Counted from the first letter of the stretch, positions 17,210 to 25,255 are shown. The stretch: DNA of 64,000 nt from JACKAL01 sp964400355 (GCA_964400355.1 CAYNTO010000001.1:372001-436000); one strand, 5' to 3'. The notes: generated by a model from the sequence alone, not told the origin. Numbers and translations: made by a program.

Positions 17210-17881
17210 TCAGTTCCAGCGCGAGATCTGCTCTATTCCGAGGGCGACGAGCATTCGTAGAGCTTCTTGAGGAGTGCTCAAGTTAAAACGCTCCTGGAGT
17301 TTGCGAACCACCGCGAGCGATTTTTCGTCGAGGGTAAACGCGTCGCCGTTAGCGGGCCGGTGCTGCGCCTGCTGAGGCGGGGCCGCTGTAGGTTGAGGGG
17401 GCGCCACATTGACGTAGTGAGGAACCGGTTGCGGAATGGGCTGCTGAACCTGTTGCTGCACAACTTGATGCTGCGGCTGGTGAGCCGCCTGGTGCGCTTG
17501 CACCTGTGCATGTAAAGGTGTCTGCTGAGGCACATGGACAGGTTGATGCATTTCCGCAGTTCGCGAGGAGTGGTGCGAGATGGTGGTGGTTTGCTGCACC
17601 GACTGGCGAGCACTGCCGTTGGTGGCAGCGGGTGGCTCATCAAATTGCGCAAAGTCGCGGGATAATGTTTTTAAATCGTCGATAAATTTTCTACTGCTCA
17701 CTGGTGCGTCCGCATCGATCTTTTGAAGGCCTTGTCGTTGAGCCTGGAGGTAAATACTCACAAGCATGTCTGGATTAGCGGCAGCTTGCTTAATGCTAGA
17801 AGGCTGGTGTTGAAGCCACTCAAAGGCTTTCGACAGCGTTTCTTTTGTATAAGCTTGCGGTGCAAAAAAAGACATAGGCAT
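17210..17881 (-). CDS. Hypothetical protein with Gln/His/Pro-rich linker
   Basis: A 223-residue soluble protein. The N-terminal part (residues 1-75) is helical (MPMSFFAPQAYTKETLSKAF, then WLQHQPSSIKQAAANPDML). Residues 90-175 are a low-complexity linker built of Gln, His, Pro, Ala and Val (QAHQAAHQPQHQVVQQQVQQ). The last 45 residues (FTLDEKSLAVVRKLQERFNL, then STPQEALRMLVALGIEQI) look like a small helical domain of ribbon-helix-helix or similar type. There is no known family I can name. It lies 85 bases upstream of ileS in the same direction and could be the first gene of the ileS-lspA-lgt operon. Both ATG codons at its start are plausible (MPM). Confidence 0.7.
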   Translation of the reverse strand: MPMSFFAPQAYTKETLSKAFEWLQHQPSSIKQAAANPDMLVSIYLQAQRQGLQKIDADAPVSSRKFIDDLKTLSRDFAQFDEPPAATNGSARQSVQQTTTISHHSSRTAEMHQPVHVPQQTPLHAQVQAHQAAHQPQHQVVQQQVQQPIPQPVPHYVNVAPPQPTAAPPQQAQHRPANGDAFTLDEKSLAVVRKLQERFNLSTPQEALRMLVALGIEQISRWN

Positions 17882-18010
17882 CAGTGTTTAATGAAAGCCC
17901 AAAGAGTTTGCAACTAGAACTTGCGGGCAAGTACTAACTCACCGCAAATGACAAATTTTTCGAATTTTCTCAGCTCCGTTTTTTCACCCAGTTGCCAACA
18001 ATCTGTGCAT

Positions 18011-18043
18011 AAAAAAAAGGTGCCAGGCACCTTTTAGTTTAGC
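18011..18043 (-). terminator. GGTGCC repeat acting as terminator of the 18094 gene
   Basis: Stem AAAAGGTGC/GCACCTTTT (18015-18023 and 18027-18035) with a CAG loop. Read on the minus strand it is followed by eight T residues, so it is a good terminator about 60 bases behind the gene at 18094-18369. The sequence GGTGCCAGGCACC-TTTTAGTTTAGC (18019-18043) recurs at 23287 and 52364. Confidence 0.8.
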
Positions 18044-18093
18044 AATGAGTCAAATCCAAAAAAGCAAAAGTAACGTTTGTGTTCAAAAAAATT

Positions 18094-18369
18094 CTATTGA
18101 GCGTTTTCCATCTTGTTTTGCAAACCCTTGGCGTAAGCATCCACAAGCACCAGCTCCGCATCGAGACAGGTTTTGGTTTTTTCATCCATCAGTTCAAAAG
18201 TGATCTCTTCGGAACTCACAAGCTCGTCCGCAGCTAACTGCTGAACAAGCCCAATCAAAGTCTGCACATTGTTCGTATTATTATATATACACTCACCCAA
18301 CTCTTCCGGAGAAAGAGCAAACGAATTCTGCGCCAAAAAAATAAAAACCAACATCAAAATTTTCTTCAT
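18094..18369 (-). CDS. Small secreted protein (91 residues), unknown function
   Basis: A signal peptide is clear (MKKILMLVFIFLAQNSFA), leaving a mature chain of about 73 residues. It is mostly helical, acidic, and contains two Cys residues (LGECIYNN and TKTCLDAE) that could form a disulfide pinning two helices. No family is recognised. The ATG has an AAAGGA ribosome binding site, and the gene ends in its own terminator at 18011, so it seems to be transcribed alone, independently of the ileS group downstream and the penicillin-binding protein gene upstream. Confidence 0.75.
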   Translation of the reverse strand: MKKILMLVFIFLAQNSFALSPEELGECIYNNTNNVQTLIGLVQQLAADELVSSEEITFELMDEKTKTCLDAELVLVDAYAKGLQNKMENAQ

Positions 18370-18507
18370 AAGTAATTCCTTTGCAAGATATTAAAAGAAA
18401 ACCATATCAAATTTTACCCACCTATAAAGCTCAATCCCCATACCTGCAAATCATTCAATGTTGAAAACGAATCCAGTGAAAAAAGGATCCTCCCTTATCA
18501 GGCACGA

Positions 18508-18651
18508 GGAGTTGTATTTTATTTGGGATTTTATCGTCCTGCGTTTCGGAGACCTCTGCAAAGCGGAAGCGTCCCCGCAGGGGTTGCAGCGAAGCAGGAG
18601 CTGTGTCTGCCGAAACGCACGAAGATAAAATCCCAAATAAAATACAACTCC
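18508..18651. repeat. Long hairpin element 1 (41-44 base arms, 60-base core)
   Basis: Left arm 18508-18549 and right arm 18610-18651 are reverse complements with two mismatches; the inner 8-9 bases (GCGTTTCGG/CCGAAACGC) are perfect. The core 18550-18609 is GC-rich and contains a GCGTCCC heptamer followed by a CCCC-GCA-GGGG hairpin, and AGAC/GTCT ends that can extend the stem. The right arm ends three bases before the stop codon of the penicillin-binding protein gene. Two similar elements are at 23077 and 57395. See findings. Confidence 0.85.
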
Positions 18652-18653
18652 GA

Positions 18654-20915
18654 CTAGTTGGAGCGGCGAATGAAGATGTTGGTCGGTGTGGCTTTTTCGG
18701 CAGGGATGCCGGCGTCGATGAGCTCTTGAGTGCCGACCTCGATAGATTCGGTATTGGAATCCTCAGGCCACTGCAACGGTGGAGGCGAAGCGGCTTTGTA
18801 GATATTGAGCATGTATTGGGTCCAAATGGGAAGCGCACCCGACGCCCCGGAGAGCTTAACGGGTGTGTTGTCGTCGTAGCCCATCCACACGATCGCTACC
18901 TGATCCGATGTAAAACCCGCAAACCACGCGTCTTTGTAATTGGATGTGGTGCCGGTTTTTCCAGCCGCTTCGGCATTAAGACCGCTCAGGCGGGCACTGC
19001 GGCCGGTGCCGGTGTTCATGGTTTCAGCGAGCATTCCATTGAGCACCACAAAATCTTCCTTGTTGCCAATCTGTTGGCTAGAAGTGTCCAGAGTTTTTTC
19101 GAAAAGGGTTTGGCCTTCGCCATTTTCCAAGCGACGCACAAGAGTGAGTTCTTGTGGCAATCCAAAACGCGCAAACGTGGTGTAAACCTTGAGCACTTCC
19201 ACTGGTCGCATTTCGAAAGCGCCCAGTGAAATCGAGGGGAACGCTTTCAGCGGTGACGTCACACCGAGCTCTTGCGCGACACGAATCACTTTGTCCAATC
19301 CAACATCGATGGCCAAGTGGGCGGTTGGCACATTGAGGGATTCTTTCAGAGCATAAAATGCAGGTACCTGTTGTGAGTAGGTCTTGTCGTCGTAATTTTG
19401 CGGGCGCCACACGTTTCGCTCGTATTTGTATTCGAACGGCATATTTTCCAGCTTCGACATCGATGAAAATTCTTGGTCTTCGATGAGCGCCGTGAGAAAA
19501 ACAATCGGTTTAAAAATCGAACCTACCTGGCGAGTGCTATCGAAGATGCGGTTGAACTGCGATTTCTTATGATCCCTGCCCCCAACAACAGTAAGCACCT
19601 CACCATTTTCCGGATTGCTGGAGATCACGATACCCTGCAAAGAATTTTTAATATGCTTCTTATGATATTCACTTTTGTTTTCGAGCTCGTTGAGTTTGGT
19701 TTGCAGCGCTTTTTGAGCGGCCTCTTGATATTGTAAGTTCATCGTCGTGTAAACCGTGTATCCCGAAAGATCGGTAAACCCTTGAGCGGCCAACTCCCTT
19801 TGCACGCCTTCGATAAAATAGGGCGCCGTCTCGCGCACTTCGATAGTGGTTTTTTGCGGAAGCGCTTCCGCCATTGCCACATCGAAGTCTTCTTTAAGAA
19901 TGCGGTTTTGTTCGAGCATGGCCTTTAGCACCCGTTCGCGACGTGCAAGCGCGTTTTCGGGTTTGCGGAAAGGACTATAGCGACCGGGGCTGTTGATCAC
20001 GGCGCCCATCAATGCACATTCGGCCAAATCCATTTCTTCGGCAGGTTTATTAAAGTAAAAACGCGATGCCGCTCCGATCCCGCGAATTTGGTAACTGCCG
20101 CGTTGACCGAGGTAGATGATGTTGAGGTAAGTCTCTAGAATTTTGTCTTTAGGGACACGAGCTTCAACCACAAAGGCCATAAACATCTCTTTGATTTTAC
20201 GGCTGAAAGTGCGCTCAGAATTGAGAAAATAGTTTTTCACCAATTGTTGAGTTACCGTGCTGCCACCTTGTGAAAGGCGAAACTGGCGCAAATTGACCAA
20301 CACCGCTCGTGCCAAACCGCGAAACGAAACGCCCTGATGCTCGAGGAAATCGGGGTCTTCAATGGCCAAGGTCGCATCCAGACAGGCGCGTGGAATGCGA
20401 GCTAAGGGGAGTTCCCGCTGAATGATGGGATCTGCTCCCAAATATTGTGCAAAGACCTGAGCGAAGAGTTCGATCACATCCACATTGCTGGAAACATTTG
20501 TTTCGGGATCGATAGAAAGTAAAACTAAAACTTTGTCGGTTTCGTCGGCGGCAATTATAAAAATCTTTTTTTGAGTGTGATGATGAAAGGCAAAGCACTT
20601 TACCGCTTCACTATAAACAGCTTGGCACTTTTCGCCTGAGACTTGGGCAAAATCGGCTTGGCGGAGCGTGGATCCCCATTCTTTTTGCCGGTATTCATTG
20701 GCCTGAAGTTCACGTATGAGAGCGCTTTCATTGAATGGGTGGCCCCGCTCGATTCGCGGCGCTGCCGAGTAGTAAGTGGTGGGTTTTACGAATTCTTCTT
20801 TGTCGAATTTTTCGCGCACTTGCACGTCGACATAGAGCAACCATACAGCGAGATATATGATAGGAAGCGTCACTAGTGTTCCTACTCCTAAAAGAATCCA
20901 TTTCAATCTCGTCAT
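18654..20915 (-). CDS. Class A penicillin-binding protein (PBP1b-like)
   Basis: A 753-residue bifunctional peptidoglycan synthase anchored by an N-terminal helix (residues 5-29). After a short UB2H-like region, the GT51 glycosyltransferase domain shows EDPDFLEHQGVSFRGLARA (EDxxFxxHxG, catalytic Glu) and GGSTVTQQLVKNYFL. The transpeptidase domain shows the active-site Ser-x-x-Lys in GSIFKP near residue 455, SLN in ESLNVP, and KTGT in GKTGTTSNYKDAWFAGF near residue 670. All catalytic motifs are intact. The length and the UB2H-like N-terminal region fit the PBP1b (mrcB) type. It diverges from the DUF507 pair, with 40 bases between starts. Confidence 0.95.
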   Translation of the reverse strand: MTRLKWILLGVGTLVTLPIIYLAVWLLYVDVQVREKFDKEEFVKPTTYYSAAPRIERGHPFNESALIRELQANEYRQKEWGSTLRQADFAQVSGEKCQAVYSEAVKCFAFHHHTQKKIFIIAADETDKVLVLLSIDPETNVSSNVDVIELFAQVFAQYLGADPIIQRELPLARIPRACLDATLAIEDPDFLEHQGVSFRGLARAVLVNLRQFRLSQGGSTVTQQLVKNYFLNSERTFSRKIKEMFMAFVVEARVPKDKILETYLNIIYLGQRGSYQIRGIGAASRFYFNKPAEEMDLAECALMGAVINSPGRYSPFRKPENALARRERVLKAMLEQNRILKEDFDVAMAEALPQKTTIEVRETAPYFIEGVQRELAAQGFTDLSGYTVYTTMNLQYQEAAQKALQTKLNELENKSEYHKKHIKNSLQGIVISSNPENGEVLTVVGGRDHKKSQFNRIFDSTRQVGSIFKPIVFLTALIEDQEFSSMSKLENMPFEYKYERNVWRPQNYDDKTYSQQVPAFYALKESLNVPTAHLAIDVGLDKVIRVAQELGVTSPLKAFPSISLGAFEMRPVEVLKVYTTFARFGLPQELTLVRRLENGEGQTLFEKTLDTSSQQIGNKEDFVVLNGMLAETMNTGTGRSARLSGLNAEAAGKTGTTSNYKDAWFAGFTSDQVAIVWMGYDDNTPVKLSGASGALPIWTQYMLNIYKAASPPPLQWPEDSNTESIEVGTQELIDAGIPAEKATPTNIFIRRSN

Positions 20916-20955
20916 GTCGCTTGACTTTATGCTCGAGAATGCGTTTAGTCAAACC

Positions 20956-21234
20956 ATGCGCTTAAATAGCTTTCAGATCGATAGTCTCGGCAAAAAAATT
21001 ATCAACGAACTTGGCGAGAAAAACGTTCTAACGTTTCGCGAGGGTAAAGAGGCGGCCATTCGCCGTGCCGTCGAAGTGATTGCTGAGGACTACGATATCG
21101 AGAAAGAACTGGAAGCCGAAGTTCATAAAGCGCTCGATAAGCTCGAAGCTCAAGGAACAGACGGTTTTGACCGCCACAAAATGTTTAAAATGATGAAACA
21201 GAAGCTTGCCGAAGAAAAAAGGATGGTTCTGTGA
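20956..21234 (+). CDS. DUF507 family protein (first of a pair)
   Basis: A 92-residue protein of the DUF507 family, found mainly in delta-type proteobacteria and Aquificota, without a known function. I place the start at the ATG at 20956 (MRLNSFQIDSLGKKIINEL), the usual opening of the family; upstream in-frame sequence overlaps the divergent promoter and is not protein-like. The chain is helical and acidic, with KIINELGEKNVLTFREG near residue 14. It overlaps the next DUF507 gene by four bases (GTGA). The two genes diverge from the PBP gene, a context that may hint at envelope or cell-cycle roles, but this is only a guess. Confidence 0.85.
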   Translation: MRLNSFQIDSLGKKIINELGEKNVLTFREGKEAAIRRAVEVIAEDYDIEKELEAEVHKALDKLEAQGTDGFDRHKMFKMMKQKLAEEKRMVL

Positions 21235-21512
21235 TAATCAGTGACGAGCGCCAAGTTCATTTAGCACGAATCATTATCGATACTCTATGGGGCGATGAGC
21301 TGATAGATTTCGATGAAGAGCAAGAAGATCACGTAGTGCGCCAAGCACGTATGATTATCTCCCGTTGGGTTGCCGATCAAGGTGACATCGATCAAAATGT
21401 GCGCGATAAGATACAAAACTTAAAAAGAGGCGTCCATGAGGGTTCACCTGAATGGCAGATTCTTTATAAGAAGTATCTTCAAGAAGAGATGAGCCGAAAA
21501 GGCTACAAATAA
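21231..21512 (+). CDS. DUF507 family protein (second of a pair)
   Basis: A 93-residue paralogue of the gene before it. It starts at a GTG that overlaps the previous stop (GTGA). Similar helical, acidic sequence with a conserved pattern (RIIIDTLWGDELIDFDEE and later RKGYK at the end). Tandem DUF507 genes are known from related genomes. The product may pair with its neighbour. No catalytic residues are apparent. Confidence 0.85.
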   Translation: MIISDERQVHLARIIIDTLWGDELIDFDEEQEDHVVRQARMIISRWVADQGDIDQNVRDKIQNLKRGVHEGSPEWQILYKKYLQEEMSRKGYK

Positions 21513-21557
21513 TTTTTGAAGTTTCAAAACAATTGAAAACACGTGTTGGAGGATCTG

Positions 21558-22982
21558 ATGAAGGTTTTTTCATTTTTTTGCATTCTTTTTTCGGCAGTTG
21601 CAGCAAACGCGGATATCGAATGGGGCGGCACCTATCGAGTAGAAGGCGTAAAAGTCGAAAACTCCGAAATGGACAACATCGAACGCAACAAGCAATACAT
21701 GCTTCACCATTTGGTGCTTTCGCCAAAGATTACGGCCTACGACGGGCTCACCATTTATGGGCGATTTGATATTATGAACAGCGAGAGCTATCCCAACTCC
21801 CAAGTGGGCCAATTTTTTGGTTCGGGATTGAGTGGCGCTACGACCGCACCTCCCAGCGCAGAGAACAACAATATTTTGAGTGATCGCCAGTCATCGGATT
21901 TTATTGCGGTCAACTCTCTCTATCTCACGTTCGCTCAAGAGTTTGGTCTTCTCACTGTTGGTCGCGCGCCACTGCAGTTTGGTTTAGGAATGACTTACAA
22001 TGCAGGCACCGGTGCGTTTGATCATTGGTTTGATAATCGCGATATGGTCGCTTACAAATTCATCATGGGGAATATCTCCATCACACCAATGATGGGTAAA
22101 GTTGTGGAAAATGATCCTGGATTCGAAGATGACATCACCGATTACATGGCTCAACTCATGTACGAAAACCCAGATACTGATCTCAAACTCGGCATCATGT
22201 ACCGCGTTCGCCATGCAGCTAAACACGGCAATGATGCGCCCACAGTTCCCGTTTTTGGCGACGGCACTTCGACCGCTCCGGCAGGCGCTGCTGGCTTTAA
22301 AGGCGAGTATTGGAACGTTTTCTTCCAGCGCTACGTTGGTGATTCTGTAAAAGTGGGTGTGGAGATCGCCGCGCAAAGTGGATCCACTGGCGTGACCACG
22401 GGAGGTAGCGAAGTGGAATTGGATGCCTTTGGGGCAGCTCTCGAATTCGATTGGATACCTAAAGACTCCAATTGGGCCGCCGGTTTAAAAGCAGGAACTG
22501 CAAGCGGAGACGATCCGGAAACACCGAACACCTACGAAGGTTTTGCATTTGATCGCAATTACGACGTGGCCTTCCTTCTTTTTAATCATCCGTTGGGTCA
22601 GTACGATGTTTTTAGAACTGCCGGAATTCGCGACACGACACCTGGAAGCGCCACTGGCCCGTCCACGCAAGTGGACACCGAGGCGATCTCTAACGTTATT
22701 TATCTTGCTCCAACTGTTACCTACAAGTGGAACGGAAAACTCGAATCACAAATTGGGTTGACATACGCCCAGTTGAATAGCGATCCTATAGTTGGGTTAG
22801 ATGTGGATAAAGCTGTGGGTTTCGAGGTGGATATCTCGTTGAATTACAAACCCTACGACAATGTACAGTGGCTCAACCGCGTGGGGATCTTGTCTCCAGG
22901 AAAAGCTTTCGAAGGCGGAACCAACTTGTACACCACAGAAACCGTTTATGGTTTAGAGACTAAAGCCGCTATCACATTTTAA
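21558..22982 (+). CDS. Porin-like outer membrane beta-barrel protein
   Basis: A 474-residue outer membrane protein. I start it at the ATG at 21558 with a GGAGG site five bases upstream; it gives a signal peptide (MKVFSFFCILFSAVAANA). The mature chain alternates hydrophobic and polar residues throughout, with repeated aromatic residues, Gly-rich turns and an ending ETKAAITF, with Phe at the last position as expected for barrel assembly. Motifs typical of DcaP-like or alginate-type porins are not clear, so the substrate is left open. An in-frame ATG 15 bases upstream would place the Shine-Dalgarno inside the gene. A strong terminator follows at 23057. Confidence 0.85.
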   Translation: MKVFSFFCILFSAVAANADIEWGGTYRVEGVKVENSEMDNIERNKQYMLHHLVLSPKITAYDGLTIYGRFDIMNSESYPNSQVGQFFGSGLSGATTAPPSAENNNILSDRQSSDFIAVNSLYLTFAQEFGLLTVGRAPLQFGLGMTYNAGTGAFDHWFDNRDMVAYKFIMGNISITPMMGKVVENDPGFEDDITDYMAQLMYENPDTDLKLGIMYRVRHAAKHGNDAPTVPVFGDGTSTAPAGAAGFKGEYWNVFFQRYVGDSVKVGVEIAAQSGSTGVTTGGSEVELDAFGAALEFDWIPKDSNWAAGLKAGTASGDDPETPNTYEGFAFDRNYDVAFLLFNHPLGQYDVFRTAGIRDTTPGSATGPSTQVDTEAISNVIYLAPTVTYKWNGKLESQIGLTYAQLNSDPIVGLDVDKAVGFEVDISLNYKPYDNVQWLNRVGILSPGKAFEGGTNLYTTETVYGLETKAAITF

Positions 22983-23056
22983 AGCAGCTAGAACGACATC
23001 GTGATCATCAGCCAGGACGGCATCATAGAAAACAACTTGAAAGCGGTTGCAGGGGC

Positions 23057-23083
23057 CCCGGGGTTAAACCCGGGGTTTTTTTT
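23057..23083 (+). terminator. Rho-independent terminator of the porin-like gene
   Basis: Palindrome CCCCGGG-GTTAAA-CCCGGGG (23057-23076) followed by seven T residues (23077-23083). The T run is also the outer end of the left arm of hairpin element 2, so the inverted repeat begins inside the terminator. Confidence 0.85.
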
Positions 23084-23218
23084 ATTGTCGCTTCTTTTTA
23101 AATTCCATTCTGATCGGCCGGCCCTCCTGGCCTGCGCACTCGTCGGCTACGCCGATCGCGTCCCGCTCTCGTGAGCCCGATCAGAATGGAATTTAAAAAG
23201 AAGCGACAATAAAAAAAA
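23077..23218. repeat. Long hairpin element 2 (41-base arms, 59-base core)
   Basis: Left arm 23077-23117 and right arm 23177-23218 are reverse complements without mismatch except for one extra A in the right-hand A run. The core 23118-23176 contains GGCC-CTCCT-GGCC, then TCGGC-TAC-GCCGA, the motif GATCGCGTCCC, and CTC-TCGT-GAG: three small hairpins in a row. The arms do not match those of elements 1 and 3, but the core matches that of element 3 (57440-57499). See findings. Confidence 0.95.
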
Positions 23219-23235
23219 CCCTCATCCATTCAATT

Positions 23236-23286
23236 GGGAGCGCCTTTGGCGCTGATCGCGGGTCGCTGCGCTCCCGCAGGCCGGCG
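23236..23286. repeat. GC-rich double hairpin next to element 2
   Basis: AGCGCC-TTT-GGCGCT followed by GCGGG and CCCGC, nested in GGGAGCG/CGCTCCC. It shares small blocks with the cores (GATCGCG, GCAGGCCGG) and ends at the GGTGCC repeat. It may be a partial or decayed relative of the core. Confidence 0.55.
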
Positions 23287-23311
23287 GGTGCCAGGCACCT
23301 TTTAGACTAGC
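23287..23311. repeat. GGTGCC repeat, copy 2
   Basis: GGTGCCAGGCACC-TTTTAGACTAGC, 25 bases, identical to the copies at 18019 and 52364 (read on the minus strand) except at two positions. Here the flanking AAAA that would complete the stem is missing, so it is a shorter hairpin. Confidence 0.8.
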
Positions 23312-23488
23312 GGCGTGTAATATGGGCGCGATCGCTTTGCTCCGCTTTGTAGAGTGGGCATATCTTCCATACGTTTTGGCTTGTTTAAAGCTGACTCCTG
23401 GGAGCTGGTCGCAGCAGTTTGGTAGGAAACTTTACATAATATTTGGATTGAGGGAGAGGGTAATTTAAAGATGGGGTATTACTGAGTT

Positions 23489-24211
23489 ATGAAGAAGTTC
23501 GGTTTGTTTATTTTGGTTGGATTTTCTTTTCTACCGGCGTTTGCGTGGTGGGGGGAGAGTGTTGTGCCTCAGGATAAATGTGTCATCTTATTGCATGGTT
23601 TGGGCCGCACGTCGTGGTCAATGGTCAAAATCGGCCAGGCATTTCGCAAACAGGGATATTCTGTTTGGAACGAAGGATATGATTCTAAAAAACAAAGTGT
23701 AGAGCAGAGCGCGCGTGTGATCGATGACGCTTTGGCGTTCTGTCGCGCTGAGGGCAAATCGGAAATTTATTTTGTGACTCATTCTCTCGGTGGAATTTTA
23801 GTGCGCTATTATTTTCAGGAATTGGAAATGCCTGAGGTCAAGGGAGTGGTGATGCTCGCACCGCCCAATCATGGCAGCGAAGTTTCTGATGCTTATGGCG
23901 ATCAGTTTTGGTTTTCGTGGACGAGTGGTATGGCGGGCGTTCAAATGGGAACTGCGCCCGAGAGTTTACCGAATACCTTAAAGCCTATTACATTGCCGAT
24001 CGGCGTGATCGCAGGAACGGTGAGTAGTGATCCGTGGTTCAATCATTTATTTTCGGGCCCGCACGATGGTAAGGTTTCTGTGGAAAGTGCGAAGCTCTCC
24101 GAGATGAAAGACTTTCTCACTGTGGAATCTGGCCACACTTTTATTATGAATTCCGACCTGGTCATCGACCAGGTTTTCCATTTTTTTGAAAATCAGAAAT
24201 TTAAGCGCTAA
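23489..24211 (+). CDS. Secreted alpha/beta hydrolase (lipase-like)
   Basis: A 240-residue exported serine hydrolase. A signal peptide is followed by WWGESVV (MKKFGLFILVGFSFLPAFAW). Characteristic elements are ILLHGLGRTSWSM near residue 34, the oxyanion-hole turn, and the nucleophile elbow THSLGG near residue 97 (Ser-His-x-Leu-Gly-Gly pattern of triacylglycerol lipase relatives). The catalytic Asp and His are likely in HDGKVSVESAKL and SGHTFIM near the C-terminus. Length is normal for a small lipase or esterase. It is probably a periplasmic or secreted enzyme against lipids; the substrate is not known. It converges with the gene at 24264. Confidence 0.88.
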   Translation: MKKFGLFILVGFSFLPAFAWWGESVVPQDKCVILLHGLGRTSWSMVKIGQAFRKQGYSVWNEGYDSKKQSVEQSARVIDDALAFCRAEGKSEIYFVTHSLGGILVRYYFQELEMPEVKGVVMLAPPNHGSEVSDAYGDQFWFSWTSGMAGVQMGTAPESLPNTLKPITLPIGVIAGTVSSDPWFNHLFSGPHDGKVSVESAKLSEMKDFLTVESGHTFIMNSDLVIDQVFHFFENQKFKR

Positions 24212-24263
24212 GACCACCTTTGTAACGCAACAGCGCTACAAAAAAGGGGGGCGCGCTTTTTTG

Positions 24264-25031
24264 CTATTGGAGGACGGGCTCGATCATTTCGGAGGATGGA
24301 GCTTGGGTGACCGGTGGTCTTTGTGGAGTTATTGTGACCAATTCTTGCGGAGCATTTTGTTTATTTTCCACCTGCGCGCGGAATTGATTCATGTCTAGGG
24401 GTGCAGAGAGGGCTGGAGTGTAAAGCCCAGCTGTGAGGTAGGACGTTGGCATTGTGGGATAAGCGAAGTAGCCGGTGTCCGAAAACTGCACAGCTTGCTT
24501 GAGAGCCAGTAGATGTTCCATCTTACGTTTCACATCGGCGTGTTGTTCTGGTGTTAAGCCGGGACGACCATCTTTCGGAGAATTTTGGATCGACATATAA
24601 GTGAGGTTTAAACGCATAAATGCCTGGTCGAGTTGGCTGCCGCGCAAGAATTTAAGTTTATCCAATTGGAACTGAATCTCGTTGGCATTCTTATTGTGTG
24701 CATTGTAAGGATTGGCGCGCTCATAAATGCTTTGTGAATTGTTGTTGGTTTTTGCCTGAGCCAACATACCTTGTAGCGTGAGATAGTTCTGGTGCATGAT
24801 ATTGTCGTTCATCACTGCTGTCTCATAGGTTTGGTTTACATCTTTATAAGAGTAAGCAAACTGCGTAGCATCTAAGTTTAAAGGATAGTTGGTGTTGGTA
24901 TTGTTCTTAACTGCGTAGATCAATGTGGAATCGGCATTGGCCGGCAAACGGTGTACAACTTGGCGATGCAAAGTCTGGTAGGCCATAAACATGGCACTGG
25001 CAGCAGCTAAGAAAAAGAATTTGATAATCAT
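24264..25031 (-). CDS. Exported or membrane-anchored protein of unknown function
   Basis: A 255-residue protein whose first 20 residues (MIIKFFFLAAASAMFMAYQT) form an export signal or signal anchor without a good cleavage site. The rest is polar, rich in Asn, Gln, Ala and Pro: NNTNTNYPLN near residue 43, a helical middle (residues 85-190, with EIQFQLDKLKFLRGSQLDQA) and a Pro-rich tail (residues 225-255). No family is recognised. The ATG has a GGGGGAAC ribosome binding site typical of several small envelope genes in this window. Stem-loop sequence between the convergent genes (around 24220-24242) has a mismatch and no T run. Confidence 0.7.
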   Translation of the reverse strand: MIIKFFFLAAASAMFMAYQTLHRQVVHRLPANADSTLIYAVKNNTNTNYPLNLDATQFAYSYKDVNQTYETAVMNDNIMHQNYLTLQGMLAQAKTNNNSQSIYERANPYNAHNKNANEIQFQLDKLKFLRGSQLDQAFMRLNLTYMSIQNSPKDGRPGLTPEQHADVKRKMEHLLALKQAVQFSDTGYFAYPTMPTSYLTAGLYTPALSAPLDMNQFRAQVENKQNAPQELVTITPQRPPVTQAPSSEMIEPVLQ

Positions 25032-25188
25032 AAAGTTCCCCCAACTATGTATATGTTCAAAGATCGTGCCTGAGGCGGAGGCGTTGGATTGATTTTGAGC
25101 CAGGGCAGGTGCTCATTGATGCGAGTGATGTTCATAGAGTTTACAGCGTCTCATAGTGAGAAAAGTTCGTTGCGCAGTCGAAGGCACA

Positions 25189-25218
25189 AAAACAAAAAGG
25201 AAGCCCAGTAGGGCCTCC
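25189..25218 (-). terminator. Rho-independent terminator of the Cys-rich lipoprotein gene
   Basis: GGAAGCCC-AGTA-GGGCCTCC (25199-25218, one mismatch) with an A-rich run at 25189-25198 giving the T tract on the minus strand, about 40 bases behind the stop at 25256. Confidence 0.7.
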
Positions 25219-25255
25219 TCGTTGGTAGAAACAAACTGTCGGAATCTGAATTTTT

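Larger units (their letters stand above)
22983..23488. other. Intergenic region with hairpin elements
   Basis: A 506-base gap. It holds, in order, a terminator (23057-23083), long hairpin element 2 (23077-23218), a GC-rich double hairpin (23236-23286), and a GGTGCC repeat (23287-23311). The remaining part to 23488, before the lipase gene, shows AT-rich promoter-like sequence but no firm boxes. Confidence 0.7.

Noticed and set aside
24214..24262. Bidirectional terminator between the lipase and the 24264 gene
   Set aside because: The stem TTTGTAACGC/GCGCTACAAA has a mismatch and neither strand shows a T run after it.
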